DNA from: Streptomyces lasiicapitis
Lineage (GTDB): Bacteria > Actinomycetota > Actinomycetes > Streptomycetales > Streptomycetaceae
DNA: 64,000 nucleotides
Reading direction: 5' to 3'
NCBI RefSeq assembly: GCF_014646335.1
Contig: NZ_BMNG01000011.1
Location: 186,001-250,000, forward strand
Below the pieces are notes generated by a model. That model ran no database searches. It had not been told where the DNA came from and saw only the letters and a list, made by a program, of their open reading frames with translations. The translations under genes and the position numbers were made by a program. Shown here piece after piece: positions 1 through 9,557 of the stretch; position 1 is the stretch's first letter; each line of letters opens with the position of its first letter.

Positions 1-2
1 CC

Positions 3-818
3 GAGGACATCGGCATCGGCGGCCGCGCCGGGTACTACGACGGCATCGGCGCCGCCCGTGACGTCATCCAGAACCACCTCCTCCAGCTGATGGCGCTGAC
101 CGCGATGGAGGAGCCCGCCTCCTTCGACGCGGACGCGCTGGTGGCGGAGAAGGCGAAGGTCCTCGGCGCGGTGAAGCTGCCCAGGGACCTCGGCAAGGGC
201 ACCGTGCGCGCGCAGTACTCCGCGGGCTGGCAGGGCGGCGAGAAGGCCGTCGGCTATCTCCAGGAGGACGGCACCGACCCCAAGTCGAAGACCGACACGT
301 ACGCCGCCATCAAGCTGCAGGTGGACAACCGCCGTTGGGCGGGCGTCCCGTTCTACCTGCGCACCGGCAAGCGCCTGGGCCGCCGCGTCACGGAGATCGC
401 GGTCGTCTTCCAGCGCGCCCCGCACTCCCCCTTCGACCACACCGCCACCGAGGAGCTCGGGCAGAACGCGATCGTCATCCGCGTCCAGCCGGACGAGGGC
501 ATCACGGTCCGCTTCGGCTCGAAGGTGCCGGGCACGTCCATGGAGATCCGGGACGTGTCGATGGACTTCGCGTACGGCGAGTCCTTCACGGAGTCCAGCC
601 CGGAGGCCTACGAGCGCCTCATCCTGGACGTCCTGCTCGGCGACGCCAACCTCTTCCCGCGCACCGAGGAGGTCGAGCTGTCCTGGAACATCCTCGACCC
701 GATCGAGGAGTACTGGGACGAGCACGGCAAGCCCGCGCAGTACCCGGCCGGGACCTGGGGCCCGGTCGAGGCGGACGAAATGCTCGCACGAGACGGACGG
801 AGCTGGCGTCGGCCATGA
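3..818 (+). CDS. zwf: Glucose-6-phosphate 1-dehydrogenase, C-terminal part (5' end outside window)
   Basis: Oxidises glucose-6-phosphate to 6-phosphogluconolactone with NADP, the first step of the oxidative pentose phosphate pathway. The frame is open from base 3, so about 271 codons of a protein usually near 510 residues are present. The visible part is the C-terminal alpha+beta domain: IGGRAGYYDGIGAARDVIQN, LRTGKRL, and the ending LSWNILDPIEEYWDEHGKPA are typical of G6PDH. The cofactor fold and the catalytic His region lie upstream of the window. Its TGA overlaps the ATG of opcA (ATGA), so the two are translationally coupled. The family is certain; which zwf paralogue cannot be told from this part. 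Confidence 0.95.
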   Translation, partial: EDIGIGGRAGYYDGIGAARDVIQNHLLQLMALTAMEEPASFDADALVAEKAKVLGAVKLPRDLGKGTVRAQYSAGWQGGEKAVGYLQEDGTDPKSKTDTYAAIKLQVDNRRWAGVPFYLRTGKRLGRRVTEIAVVFQRAPHSPFDHTATEELGQNAIVIRVQPDEGITVRFGSKVPGTSMEIRDVSMDFAYGESFTESSPEAYERLILDVLLGDANLFPRTEEVELSWNILDPIEEYWDEHGKPAQYPAGTWGPVEADEMLARDGRSWRRP

Positions 819-1927
819 AGATCGACCTCACGGACACCACGGCCAGCAAGATCAACAAGGCGCTCGTACAGGGCCGCCGCGCGATCGGCACCCCGGCCGT
901 CGGCATGGTGCTCACCCTCGTCATCGTCACCGACGAGGAGAACGCCTACGACGCGCTGCGCGCCGCCAGCGAGGCCTCCCGCGAGCACCCCTCGCGCACG
1001 CTGGTCGTCATCAAGCGGGTCTCGCGCTCGCCGCGTGACCGTACGACGTCGCGCCTGGACGCCGAGGTCAGGGTCGGCGCCGACGCGGGCACTGGCGAAA
1101 CGGTCATCCTGCGCCTTTACGGCGAGGTGCTCAACCACGCGCAGTCGGTGGTCCTGCCGCTGCTCCTTCCGGACGCGCCTGTCGTCGCCTGGTGGCCGGT
1201 CAACGCGCCGCTGGACCCGGCACAGGACCCGCTCGGCGCGCTCGCCCAGCGCCGCGTCACGGACACCTACGCCGCCGAGCAGCCCATCCACGAGCTCACC
1301 GCGCGCGCCGAGGCCTACCACCCCGGCGACACGGACCTGTCCTGGACCCGCATCACGCCGTGGCGCTCGATGCTGGCCGCGGCCCTGGACCAGGTGACGT
1401 GCGAGGTGACCGCCGCGGAGGTGGAGGGCGAGGAGTTCAACCCGAGCGTCGAGCTGCTCGCGATGTGGCTCGCGGAGCGGCTCTCCGTGCCGGTCAAGCG
1501 CTCGGCGTCGCCGGGCCCCGGTCTGACGGGCGTGCGCATGGAGACCAACTGCGGTCCGATCGTGCTCGGTCGTGCCGACGGGTCCCTCGCGACGCTCTCC
1601 ATCCAGGGCCAGCCGGACCGCGCGGTCGCGCTCAAGCGCCGTGAGACGTCCGAGCTGATCGCGGAGGAGCTGCGGCGGCTCGACCCGGACGACACGTATG
1701 CGGCGGCGCTGAAGTTCGGGGTGGACCGGCTGGGTGAGGCGGTGCTGAACGGGGTCTCGTCCTCGGGCGGCTCTGCTGCGGCGCCGGGTTCCGCCACGGA
1801 CGGCGGGGCTTCGAAGGAGGGCTCGGACACGCCGGGCTCCGGAACGTCGGACTCCGCCGCGTCTGGCAGCGCTGCCAAGAAGTCCTCCGCGAAGGCCCCG
1901 GCCACCAAGAAGGCGGCCTCGAAGTGA
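815..1927 (+). CDS. opcA: Glucose-6-phosphate dehydrogenase assembly protein OpcA
   Basis: OpcA is the actinobacterial and cyanobacterial protein needed for assembly and full activity of G6PDH. The 370-residue product starts MKIDLTDTTASKINKALV at an ATG overlapping the zwf stop, and contains the typical LPDAPVVAWWPVNAP stretch around residue 120. The last 55 or so residues are a Ser/Gly/Ala/Lys tail ending in KKAASK. It looks like a disordered extension and is absent from shorter homologues. The stop overlaps the GTG of pgl, giving a zwf-opcA-pgl transcription unit. No enzyme motif is expected or seen. Confidence 0.95.
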   Translation: MKIDLTDTTASKINKALVQGRRAIGTPAVGMVLTLVIVTDEENAYDALRAASEASREHPSRTLVVIKRVSRSPRDRTTSRLDAEVRVGADAGTGETVILRLYGEVLNHAQSVVLPLLLPDAPVVAWWPVNAPLDPAQDPLGALAQRRVTDTYAAEQPIHELTARAEAYHPGDTDLSWTRITPWRSMLAAALDQVTCEVTAAEVEGEEFNPSVELLAMWLAERLSVPVKRSASPGPGLTGVRMETNCGPIVLGRADGSLATLSIQGQPDRAVALKRRETSELIAEELRRLDPDDTYAAALKFGVDRLGEAVLNGVSSSGGSAAAPGSATDGGASKEGSDTPGSGTSDSAASGSAAKKSSAKAPATKKAASK

Positions 1928-2757
1928 GTGCGGCTCCGCAGCTCGTCGTCCACCGCGACAAGGAGCTGATGGCGCAGGCCGCCGCGGCCCGCCTCATCAC
2001 GAAGATCGTCGACGCCCAGGCGGCCCGCGGCTTCGCCTCCGTGGTCCTCACGGGCGGCCGCAACGGCAACGGCCTGCTCGCGGCGCTCAGTTCGGCGCCC
2101 GCGCGCGACGCCGTGGACTGGTCGCGGCTCGACCTGTGGTGGGGCGACGAGCGGTTCCTGCCGGACGGCGACCCCGAGCGCAACTACACGCAGGCCCGCG
2201 AGGCCCTGCTCGACTCGGTGCCGCTCGACCCGGCGCGGGTGCACCCGATGCCCGCGTCCGACGGCCCGTACGCGAAGGGGATCTACCCCGACATTGCAGA
2301 CGGCGCGGACGCGGCGGCGGAGGCGTACGCGGCGGAGCTCGCGGCGGCGGCCGGCCCCGAGCACTATCAATCAGCGGCTGCCGCCGCGGGCGGCTCGGTC
2401 CCGACGTTCGACGTCCTGATGCTGGGCGTGGGCCCGGACACGCATGTGGCGTCGCTGTTCCCGGAGTCGCCCGCGGTGCGGGAGACGGACCGCATGGTGG
2501 TCGGCGTGCACGGCGCACCCAAGCCACCGCCCACCCGCGTCTCCCTGACCCTCCCGGCGATCCGCTCGGCCCGCGAGGTCTGGCTCCTCGCGGCGGGCGA
2601 GGACAAGGCGAACGCCGCGGCGATCGCCCTCTCCGGCGCAGGCGAGATCCAGGCCCCGGCAGCGGGCGCCCACGGCCGCGCCCGCACCCTGTGGCTCCTG
2701 GACGCAGCGGCGGCTTCACAACTGCCGCGGGATCTGTATCCGCCGGCGTCGCCCTGA
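1924..2757 (+). CDS. pgl: 6-phosphogluconolactonase
   Basis: Hydrolyses 6-phosphogluconolactone to 6-phosphogluconate, the second step of the oxidative pentose phosphate pathway. The 277-residue protein starts at GTG, overlapping the opcA stop by four bases. Family features are LTGGRNGNGLLAAL near residue 40, DLWWGDERFLPDGDPERNY near 73, and a late LMLGVGPDTHVASLFP block. An alanine-rich loop in the middle (AAAAAGGSVP) looks like a lineage-specific expansion. It is the last gene of the unit and is followed within 15 bases by a strong hairpin terminator. Confidence 0.95.
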   Translation: MSAAPQLVVHRDKELMAQAAAARLITKIVDAQAARGFASVVLTGGRNGNGLLAALSSAPARDAVDWSRLDLWWGDERFLPDGDPERNYTQAREALLDSVPLDPARVHPMPASDGPYAKGIYPDIADGADAAAEAYAAELAAAAGPEHYQSAAAAAGGSVPTFDVLMLGVGPDTHVASLFPESPAVRETDRMVVGVHGAPKPPPTRVSLTLPAIRSAREVWLLAAGEDKANAAAIALSGAGEIQAPAAGAHGRARTLWLLDAAAASQLPRDLYPPASP

Positions 2758-2771
2758 CCCCCGGCTGTACG

Positions 2772-2815
2772 CGCCGACGGGCCCCGGTCCTCTTCTGGAC
2801 CGGGGCCCGTCGGCG
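2772..2815. terminator. Bidirectional intrinsic terminator between pgl and the MmpS-like gene
   Basis: A perfect 19-bp inverted repeat (arms 2772-2790 and 2797-2815) with the 6-base loop TCTTCT. It lies between the convergent pgl and MmpS-like genes and can serve both. No long U-tract follows, which is normal in Streptomyces. Confidence 0.9.
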
Positions 2816-2823
2816 TCCTGCCG

Positions 2824-3264
2824 TCAGAAGCCGTCGCAGGTGGCGGTGGCGAACTTGCCGCTGGCCGTGCCGGTGCGAGTCGTCCCGTCAGCGGTGACCT
2901 TGCAGCGGACCTTGCCACCGGAGGCTCCTGTGGTGACAGCGAGGGTTCCACCCTTCACGAACCCCTTAGTCTTCTCCTCCTTGCGCCAGGGCAGCTCCAC
3001 ATCGCTGAGTTGGTTCTGCGAGAGGTCGCCGTCGCTGTAGGTCGAGTAGGTGATCGTGACGTCCTTGGCGTTGCCGGTGACCTCGTACGTGACCGTGATC
3101 TCGCGCTTGGTCTCCTTGTCGACCTCTTTCGCGACACCCGCGATCAGCGCCACGCAGCCGCCGGCCATCAAAAGGAACACGACCAAAAGCACCCAGGGCC
3201 ACTTCCGACGCTTCTTCGGCTGCGGCGGCGGTACGGGGGCTGACCATCCTTGCTGCTGCGACAT
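2824..3264 (-). CDS. MmpS-like single-pass membrane protein
   Basis: A 146-residue protein. A Gln/Pro-rich cytoplasmic start (MSQQQGWSAPVPPPQPKKRR) is followed by one membrane segment (WPWVLLVVFLLMAGGCVALI, residues 23-42). The extracytoplasmic beta-rich domain begins ITVTYEVTGNAKDVTITYST, the pattern of the MmpS / transport-accessory family. In mycobacteria MmpS proteins partner MmpL exporters, but no MmpL lies nearby, so the role here is unknown. A second in-frame ATG lies three codons upstream at 3273; neither start has a convincing ribosome site. The gene follows pgi on the same strand, separated by a terminator. Confidence 0.7.
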   Translation of the reverse strand: MSQQQGWSAPVPPPQPKKRRKWPWVLLVVFLLMAGGCVALIAGVAKEVDKETKREITVTYEVTGNAKDVTITYSTYSDGDLSQNQLSDVELPWRKEEKTKGFVKGGTLAVTTGASGGKVRCKVTADGTTRTGTASGKFATATCDGF

Positions 3265-3363
3265 GGCGGCCATGCTTCAGCGATGGCCCGCCCTCTGCCG
3301 CCCGGACCGCGTCTGCGTCAGCCATCCGAGTGAAGGCGGATGTTGACGGGGCAGCGCAGGCAA

Positions 3364-3393
3364 GGCGCCCCGGGCTTCGCGGGCCGGGGCGCC
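3364..3393 (-). terminator. Terminator downstream of pgi
   Basis: A perfect 10-bp stem, GGCGCCCCGG (3364-3373) with CCGGGGCGCC (3384-3393), 18 bases past the pgi stop on the minus strand. It separates pgi from the MmpS-like gene. Confidence 0.75.
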
Positions 3394-3410
3394 ACTGGCG
3401 AGCCGTGGGC

Positions 3411-5063
3411 TCAACGCCCCCGCAGCTCCCGGTACCTGGCGACCAAGGCCGTCGTCGACGCGTCAAGGCCCGGTACGTCCGCGCCCTCCGTCAGGGCGGG
3501 TTCCACGCGCTTGGCGAGGACCTTGCCGAGTTCTACGCCCCACTGGTCGAAGGAGTCGATGTTCCAGATGGCGCCCTGGACGAACACCTTGTGTTCGTAC
3601 AGGGCGATGAGCTGGCCGAGGACCGACGGGGTCAGCTCGGTCGCGAGGATCGTCGTCGTCGGGTGGTTGCCCTGGAACGTCTTGTGCGGCACGAGCTCGT
3701 CCGGCACGCCCTCCGCGCGGACCTCGTCGGGCGTCTTGCCGAAGGCCAGCGCCTGCGTCTGGGCGAAGAAGTTGGCCATCAGCAGGTCGTGCTGTGCGAC
3801 CAGGCCGGGGCGCAGGTCGTCGACGGGCTTGGCGAAGCCGATGAAGTCCGCGGGGATGAGCTTCGTGCCCTGGTGGATGAGCTGGTAGTACGCGTGCTGC
3901 CCGTTCGTGCCCGGCGTGCCCCACACCACCGGACCGGTCTGCCACTGCACGCGCTCGCCGTCGCGGTCCACGGACTTGCCGTTGGACTCCATGTCCAACT
4001 GCTGGAGGTACGCGGTGAACTTGGACAGGTAGTGCGAGTACGGCAGGACCGCGTGCGCCTGCGCGTCGTGGAAGTTGCCGTACCAGACGCCGAGCAGACC
4101 GAGCAGCAGCGGCACGTTCGCCTCGGCGGGCGCGGTGCGGAAGTGCTCGTCGACGAGGTGGAAGCCGACGAGCATCTCACGGAAGCGGTCGGGCCCGATG
4201 GCGATCATCAGGGAGAGACCGATCGCCGAGTCGTACGAGTAGCGCCCGCCGACCCAGTCCCAGAACTCGAACATGTTGGCCGTGTCGATGCCGAAGTCGG
4301 CCACCTTCTCGGTGTTCGTCGACAGCGCCACGAAGTGCTTGGCGACCGCGCTCTCGTCGGCCTGCAACTCGGTGAGCAGCCAGTTCCGCGCGGACGTGGC
4401 GTTCGTGATCGTCTCGATCGTCGTGAACGTCTTCGAGGCGATGACGAACAGCGTCTCCGCCGCGTCCAGGTCCCGGATCGCCTCGTGCAGGTCGGCGCCG
4501 TCCACGTTGGACACGAAGCGGACGGTCAGACCGCGGTCGGTGAAGGAGCGCAGCGCCTCGTACGCCATGGCCGGGCCGAGGTCGGAGCCGCCGATGCCGA
4601 CGTTGACGACGTTCTTGATGCGCTTGCCGGTGTGGCCGGTCCACTCGCCGGAGCGGATCCGGTCGGCGAAGGCGGACATCTTGTCGAGCACGGCGTGCAC
4701 ACCCGGCACCACGTCCTCGCCGTCGACCTCGACGACAGCGCCCGCCGGCGCGCGCAGCGCGGTGTGCAGGACCGCGCGGTCCTCGGTGGTGTTGATCTTC
4801 TCGCCGCGGAACATGGCGTCACGCAGCCCGAAGACGTCCGTCGCCGCGGCGAGGTCCCGCAGCAGCGCGAGGGTCTCGTCGGTCACGAGGTGCTTGGAGT
4901 AGTCGATGTGCAGGTCGCCGACCCGGAGGGTATACACGGTGCCGCGCGCCGGATCGGTGTCGAACAGCTCCCGCAGCCGCACCTCCCCCAGCTGCTCCTT
5001 GTGCTTGGCCAGCGCCGTCCATTCCGGCGTCTGATTCAGCTTGGTGCGGCCTTCTGCATTCAT
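3411..5063 (-). CDS. pgi: Glucose-6-phosphate isomerase
   Basis: Interconverts glucose-6-phosphate and fructose-6-phosphate, linking glycolysis to the pentose phosphate genes next door. The 550-residue length is normal for the family. Motifs in order: NVGIGGSDLGPAMAYEAL (phosphate binding), FVIASKTFTTIET, GGRYSYDSAIGLSLMIAIG, QQLDMESNGKSVD (catalytic Glu), GTNGQHAYYQLIHQGTKLIP (catalytic His), and FDQWGVELGK with the C-terminal Lys. The ATG at 5063 (MNAEGRTKLNQTP) was chosen because the open frame upstream has no family similarity. Confidence 0.96.
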   Translation of the reverse strand: MNAEGRTKLNQTPEWTALAKHKEQLGEVRLRELFDTDPARGTVYTLRVGDLHIDYSKHLVTDETLALLRDLAAATDVFGLRDAMFRGEKINTTEDRAVLHTALRAPAGAVVEVDGEDVVPGVHAVLDKMSAFADRIRSGEWTGHTGKRIKNVVNVGIGGSDLGPAMAYEALRSFTDRGLTVRFVSNVDGADLHEAIRDLDAAETLFVIASKTFTTIETITNATSARNWLLTELQADESAVAKHFVALSTNTEKVADFGIDTANMFEFWDWVGGRYSYDSAIGLSLMIAIGPDRFREMLVGFHLVDEHFRTAPAEANVPLLLGLLGVWYGNFHDAQAHAVLPYSHYLSKFTAYLQQLDMESNGKSVDRDGERVQWQTGPVVWGTPGTNGQHAYYQLIHQGTKLIPADFIGFAKPVDDLRPGLVAQHDLLMANFFAQTQALAFGKTPDEVRAEGVPDELVPHKTFQGNHPTTTILATELTPSVLGQLIALYEHKVFVQGAIWNIDSFDQWGVELGKVLAKRVEPALTEGADVPGLDASTTALVARYRELRGR

Positions 5064-5136
5064 CTCGGACTTCAGCCTTCTCTCGTACAACCTGAGTACC
5101 GTTGCGTTCGCCCCGCTGCCCTCCCAACCTAATTGA

Positions 5137-6399
5137 TCAGCGAGCAATTTGAGTTGTCTGTCCGCCGTCGGCCGACTTAAGCGCGGGTGTGAGCGCGGTG
5201 ACCGAGAGCGCGAACAGGGCGGCGGCGAGCAGCATCGGGGTATTGGGTCCCCACAGCGCGGCCACGGCCCCGCCGAGGATCGCTCCGAGCGGCGCCCCGG
5301 CGACCGCCAGGGTCCGGAACGCCGAGCTGACGCGCCCAAGGACGGCGGCGGGCGGACGCTCCTGCATCAGCGTGTGGGTGCTCACGTTCCACACCATCCC
5401 CATGGCCCCGAAGACCGCCATGCTCACGACCAGCGCCACGACGTCACGGATCGTGCCCATCGCCACGAGCGCGGCGATCTGGGCCGTTCCGGCGGCGAGC
5501 ACGCTGCGTACCCGGCCTATGCTGCGCGCGAGCCACCCGGCGAGCGCCCCGCCCACGAGGCTCCCGGCCGCGTACGCCGTTATCGCCGCCGCGTACCCCC
5601 CACTGCCGGCGTCCAGCCAGCGGGTGACGAGGACGACGAGGGTGGCGAGGAGCGCGCCTATGCCGACGTTGCCCAGCGCGGTCGCCGCGCACAGGCGTCG
5701 CAGCACCCGGTCCCGCCACAGGGTGCGCAGGCCGTGCGCGATGTCGGACCGCAGGGTGGCCCCGGCGGGTCTGGGCGGGTGCTCGGGCGCGGGCACCCGG
5801 AGGGAGGCCACGAGCACGGCCGCCACCAGGTACGTCGCGGCGTCCACCGCGTACGGAAGGCCGGCGCCCGCAGCCATCAGGAAGGGCACCACGGGCGCGG
5901 CGAGGAGCCCGCCCGCGAACTGCTGGCCGGTGAGCAGCCGTGCGTTCGCGCTGCCCAGCGTGGCGCGGTCCACCAGGGCGGGAAGCAGAGCCGTGGCGGC
6001 GTTGTCGAACAGGGTCTGGAGTGTCGTGAGCACCACGGCAAGGGCGATGAGCAGGCCGATCGAGGCGTGACCGAGCGCCACGGCCAGGGCGAAGGCAGCC
6101 ACGAGCAGTCCGCGCGCCACGTCCACCGTCCACATGGCGCGCCGCTGGTCCACGCGGTCGGCGACGGCACCGCCGACGAGGCCGAAGACGAGCCACGGCA
6201 GATAGCCGCAGGCGGTCACCGACGCTATGAGCAGCGGGTCGTCGGTGAGTGACGCGGCGAGCAGCGGCAGCGCGGCCTTGCGCAGCGAGTCCCCGAAGCT
6301 GGAGAGCACGGCGGCGCCCCACAGCCGCCCGAATCCGCCCCGCCAGGCGACGCTCCGCGCACCCGCGCCCACGTCCGGCGTCTCGACCGCAGTCGTCAC
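5137..6399 (-). CDS. MFS transporter (MFS_3 / enterobactin-exporter type) under a DNA-damage-type promoter
   Basis: A 12-helix major facilitator, about 420 residues. The N-terminal FGRLWGAAVLSSFGDSLRKAALPLL and the loop GGAVADRVDQRRAMWTVDVA (motif A) are typical of proton-driven drug or siderophore exporters; the substrate cannot be read from sequence. The GTG at 6399 is preceded by a strong GGGAGGGGGAG site; an ATG at 6420 is the alternative. Upstream lies a perfect TTGTCAGTG-N8-TACGGT element, the same one found at uvrA, uvrB and ogt, so induction by DNA damage is predicted. It precedes pgi on the same strand. Confidence 0.85.
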   Translation of the reverse strand: MTTAVETPDVGAGARSVAWRGGFGRLWGAAVLSSFGDSLRKAALPLLAASLTDDPLLIASVTACGYLPWLVFGLVGGAVADRVDQRRAMWTVDVARGLLVAAFALAVALGHASIGLLIALAVVLTTLQTLFDNAATALLPALVDRATLGSANARLLTGQQFAGGLLAAPVVPFLMAAGAGLPYAVDAATYLVAAVLVASLRVPAPEHPPRPAGATLRSDIAHGLRTLWRDRVLRRLCAATALGNVGIGALLATLVVLVTRWLDAGSGGYAAAITAYAAGSLVGGALAGWLARSIGRVRSVLAAGTAQIAALVAMGTIRDVVALVVSMAVFGAMGMVWNVSTHTLMQERPPAAVLGRVSSAFRTLAVAGAPLGAILGGAVAALWGPNTPMLLAAALFALSVTALTPALKSADGGQTTQIAR

Positions 6400-6460
6400 A
6401 ACTCCCCCTCCCCGCCCCATGGTTAACGGCCCGGCCCGGTGGTTTCCCGAGCCACGATCA

Positions 6461-6483
6461 ACCGTAGAGGCCCCCACTGACAA
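6461..6483 (-). promoter_or_regulatory. RecA-independent DNA-damage (PafBC-type) promoter of the MFS gene
   Basis: On the minus strand TTGTCAGTG (6475-6483), 8 bases, then TACGGT (6461-6466). It fits the actinobacterial RecA-NDp consensus TTGTCRGTG-N8-TAnnnT at every defined position. The -10 is 61 bases from the GTG start, leaving a normal leader. Confidence 0.85.
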
Positions 6484-6554
6484 TCAAGGGAAGAGGCAGG
6501 GTGGAGATACAGCTCCGGCCGGGCACCTCACGGTGTCCGGCCGGTTCTCAAGTC

Positions 6555-6890
6555 TTAGATCTCGCCGCGCAGTTTGGCCAGTGCCTCCGCGAGGATGGCC
6601 TCGCCGTCCGCGTCGCTGCGCCGCTCGCGGACGTACGCGAGGTGCGTCTTGTACGGCTCGGTGCGCGGCGGGTCCGGGGGGTTGTCCCGGTCCTGGCCTG
6701 CCGGAAAGCCGCAGCGGGGGCAGTCCCAGGTGTCGGGGACCTGCGCGTCGCTGGCGAAGCTGGGCTGCGTCTCGTGCCCGTTGGAGCACCAGAAGGAGAT
6801 GCGCAGTCGCGGCGCGGACTCGCCACGCTCGGCCTCGCCCATCGGCCCCGCCCCGACCCGGCTACCTCGGATCGCGTTGCCACTTGCCAC
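6555..6890 (-). CDS. RbpA-family RNA polymerase-binding protein (short paralogue)
   Basis: RbpA proteins bind RNA polymerase and the principal sigma factor and stabilise the open complex in actinobacteria. The 111-residue product has IRGSRVG at residues 7-13, a zinc knuckle formed by Cys35, His39, Cys57 and Cys60, and a C-terminal sigma-interaction helix (RTEPYKTHLAYVRERRSDAD) corresponding to the RTHWDMLMERR region of RbpA. It differs strongly from the canonical Streptomyces RbpA sequence as I recall it, so it is probably the second paralogue (RbpB-like). GTG start with an AGGGAG site. Flanked by secG and the MFS gene. Confidence 0.85.
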   Translation of the reverse strand: MASGNAIRGSRVGAGPMGEAERGESAPRLRISFWCSNGHETQPSFASDAQVPDTWDCPRCGFPAGQDRDNPPDPPRTEPYKTHLAYVRERRSDADGEAILAEALAKLRGEI

Positions 6891-7141
6891 GGTCGTAACT
6901 CCCTGCGTGATGGTGCTGCCTGTGTCGAACGGCGGCTGCGCCGCGGGGTCGACTGCCGGCTCCGCTGCGGGTGCCTCAGTCTACGTAAGGCCCAACGCGC
7001 GTCCAGTGTTGGGAGTTACACCCCACCCCGACACGCAAGCCCCATGATAAGCCGCGCACGGGGGCGCGTACTGAACATGGGGCTATGAGCGGGACAGCGA
7101 ACCAAACCGCAGCCGAAAAGGCAAGCGGCACTCGTCTGCTG

Positions 7142-7378
7142 TCAGTTGTTGACCTTCATCAGAATGCCGAGCACGACAATGGTGGCGAACCAGAGCAGAC
7201 CGACCACGACGGTGATGCGGTCGAGGTTGCGCTCGGCGACCGAGGAGCCGCCGACGGACGACTGCATGCCGCCACCGAACATGTCGGACAGGCCGCCGCC
7301 CTTGCCCTTGTGCATCAGCACCAGCAGCATCATCAGCAGGCTGAAGACGATCAGGGCGATCGAGAACCCCATAACCAC
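7142..7378 (-). CDS. secG: Preprotein translocase subunit SecG
   Basis: Small auxiliary subunit of the SecYEG protein-conducting channel. The 78-residue protein has two membrane helices (GFSIALIVFSLLMMLLVLM and ITVVVGLLWFATIVVLGILM) joined by a glycine-rich loop with HKGKGGGLSDMFGG, the SecG hallmark. The GTG at 7378 (GTG GTT ATG) was chosen because GAGGAAG lies 11 bases upstream; the internal ATG at 7372 is possible. It follows tpiA after 137 bases on the same strand, a linkage common in Gram-positive bacteria. Confidence 0.95.
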   Translation of the reverse strand: MVMGFSIALIVFSLLMMLLVLMHKGKGGGLSDMFGGGMQSSVGGSSVAERNLDRITVVVGLLWFATIVVLGILMKVNN

Positions 7379-7515
7379 GGCTGGACCAACTTCCTCGGAT
7401 CTGAATCGACGACGGGGCCCGAAGCCTTCTCCGCGAGCAGTGATGCTCACAAAGACCAGCCCCGGACCCCGCAAGGGTACGACGTATCGCCGCTAGCGCA
7501 TACTCGCTGGTGCCG

Positions 7516-8292
<777 letters not shown>

Positions 8293-8298
8293 CAGGTG

Positions 8299-9510
8299 TC
8301 AGTTCTCCAGTGCGGCGAGGCCGGGGAGCGTCTTGCCCTCGAGGTATTCGAGGGAGGCGCCGCCACCGGTCGAGATGTGGCCGAATGCGTTCTCGTCGAA
8401 GCCCAGGATGCGCACGGCCGCGGCGGAGTCGCCGCCGCCGACGACCGTGAAGGCCGACGAGTCCAGAAGCGCCTGGGCGACCGCCTTGGTGCCCTCGGCG
8501 TAGTCGGGGTGCTCGAAGACGCCCATGGGGCCGTTCCAGAAGACGGTGGCGGCGTCGGCGAGCTTCGAGGCGTAGAGCTTACGGGTCTCGGGGCCGATGT
8601 CGAGGCCCTCCTGGTCGGCCGGGATGGCGTCGGCCGCGACCGTGGTCGGGTTGGCCGGGGCCTTCGTCTTCAGGTCCGGGAACTCCCCGGAGACCAGGAC
8701 GTCCACGGGCAGCACGAACTCGACGCCGCGCTCCGCGGCACGCTTCAAGTAGCCCTGCACGGCCGGGATCTGGTCCTCCTGGAGGAGGGAGATGCCGACC
8801 TCGTGGCCCTGCGCCTTCAGGAAGGTGTAGGCCATGCCGCCGCCGATGAGGATGCGGTCGGCCTTCTCCAGAAGGTGGTCGATGACACCGAGCTTGTCGG
8901 AGACCTTGGCGCCGCCGAGGACGACCGCGTACGGCCGCTTGGCGTCCTCGGTGAGCTTCTTCAGGACGCCGACCTCGGTGGCGATGAGGTATCCGGCGTA
9001 GTGCGGCAGGCGTGCCGGCAGGTCGAACACGGAGGCGTGCTTGCGGTGCACGGCACCGAAACCGTCGCCTACGTAGACATCGGCCAGGGCGGCGAGCTGA
9101 TCGGCGAAGGCGCCGCGCTCGGCGTCGTCCTTGGAGGTCTCACCGGCGTTGAAGCGCAGGTTCTCGACGACGGCGACCTGGCCGTCGGTGAGGGCGGCGA
9201 CGGCGGCCGTGGCCGACTCGCCGACCGTGTCGGTGGCGAACCGCACGTCCGTGCCGAGGAGTTCACCGATCCGCTGCGCGGCCGGGGCCAGCGAGAACGC
9301 CGGGTCCGGTGCGCCCTTGGGGCGGCCCAGGTGCGAGGCGACGACCACGCGGGCGCCCGCCGCGGCGAGCGCCTTGACGGTGGGCAGGACCGCGCGGATG
9401 CGGCCGTCGTCGGTGATGGTGGTGCCGTCGAGCGGCACGTTGAGGTCGGCGCGGACGAAGACCCGCTTGCCTGCGACACCGTCGGCGAGAAGTTCGTCGA
9501 TCGTCTTCAT
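8299..9510 (-). CDS. pgk: Phosphoglycerate kinase
   Basis: Transfers phosphate from 1,3-bisphosphoglycerate to ADP in glycolysis. The 403-residue protein shows the N-terminal RVFVRADLNVPLDG, the substrate site VVASHLGRPKG, the central VLGGAKVSDKLGVID and the C-terminal nucleotide site FTVVGGGDSAAAV. It lies between gap and tpiA on the same strand. A hairpin in the gap-pgk spacer may let gap be made in excess over pgk-tpiA. Confidence 0.97.
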   Translation of the reverse strand: MKTIDELLADGVAGKRVFVRADLNVPLDGTTITDDGRIRAVLPTVKALAAAGARVVVASHLGRPKGAPDPAFSLAPAAQRIGELLGTDVRFATDTVGESATAAVAALTDGQVAVVENLRFNAGETSKDDAERGAFADQLAALADVYVGDGFGAVHRKHASVFDLPARLPHYAGYLIATEVGVLKKLTEDAKRPYAVVLGGAKVSDKLGVIDHLLEKADRILIGGGMAYTFLKAQGHEVGISLLQEDQIPAVQGYLKRAAERGVEFVLPVDVLVSGEFPDLKTKAPANPTTVAADAIPADQEGLDIGPETRKLYASKLADAATVFWNGPMGVFEHPDYAEGTKAVAQALLDSSAFTVVGGGDSAAAVRILGFDENAFGHISTGGGASLEYLEGKTLPGLAALEN

Positions 9511-9557
9511 GAATTAGGACTCCGTGACTGGGACTTCTTGAGGGGTGCTCACGCGCG

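Noticed and set aside
6891..7141. A gene between secG and the RbpA-family gene
   Set aside because: The 251-base stretch has only short frames without ribosome sites; it probably holds the promoter of the RbpA-family gene, whose elements I could not place with confidence.
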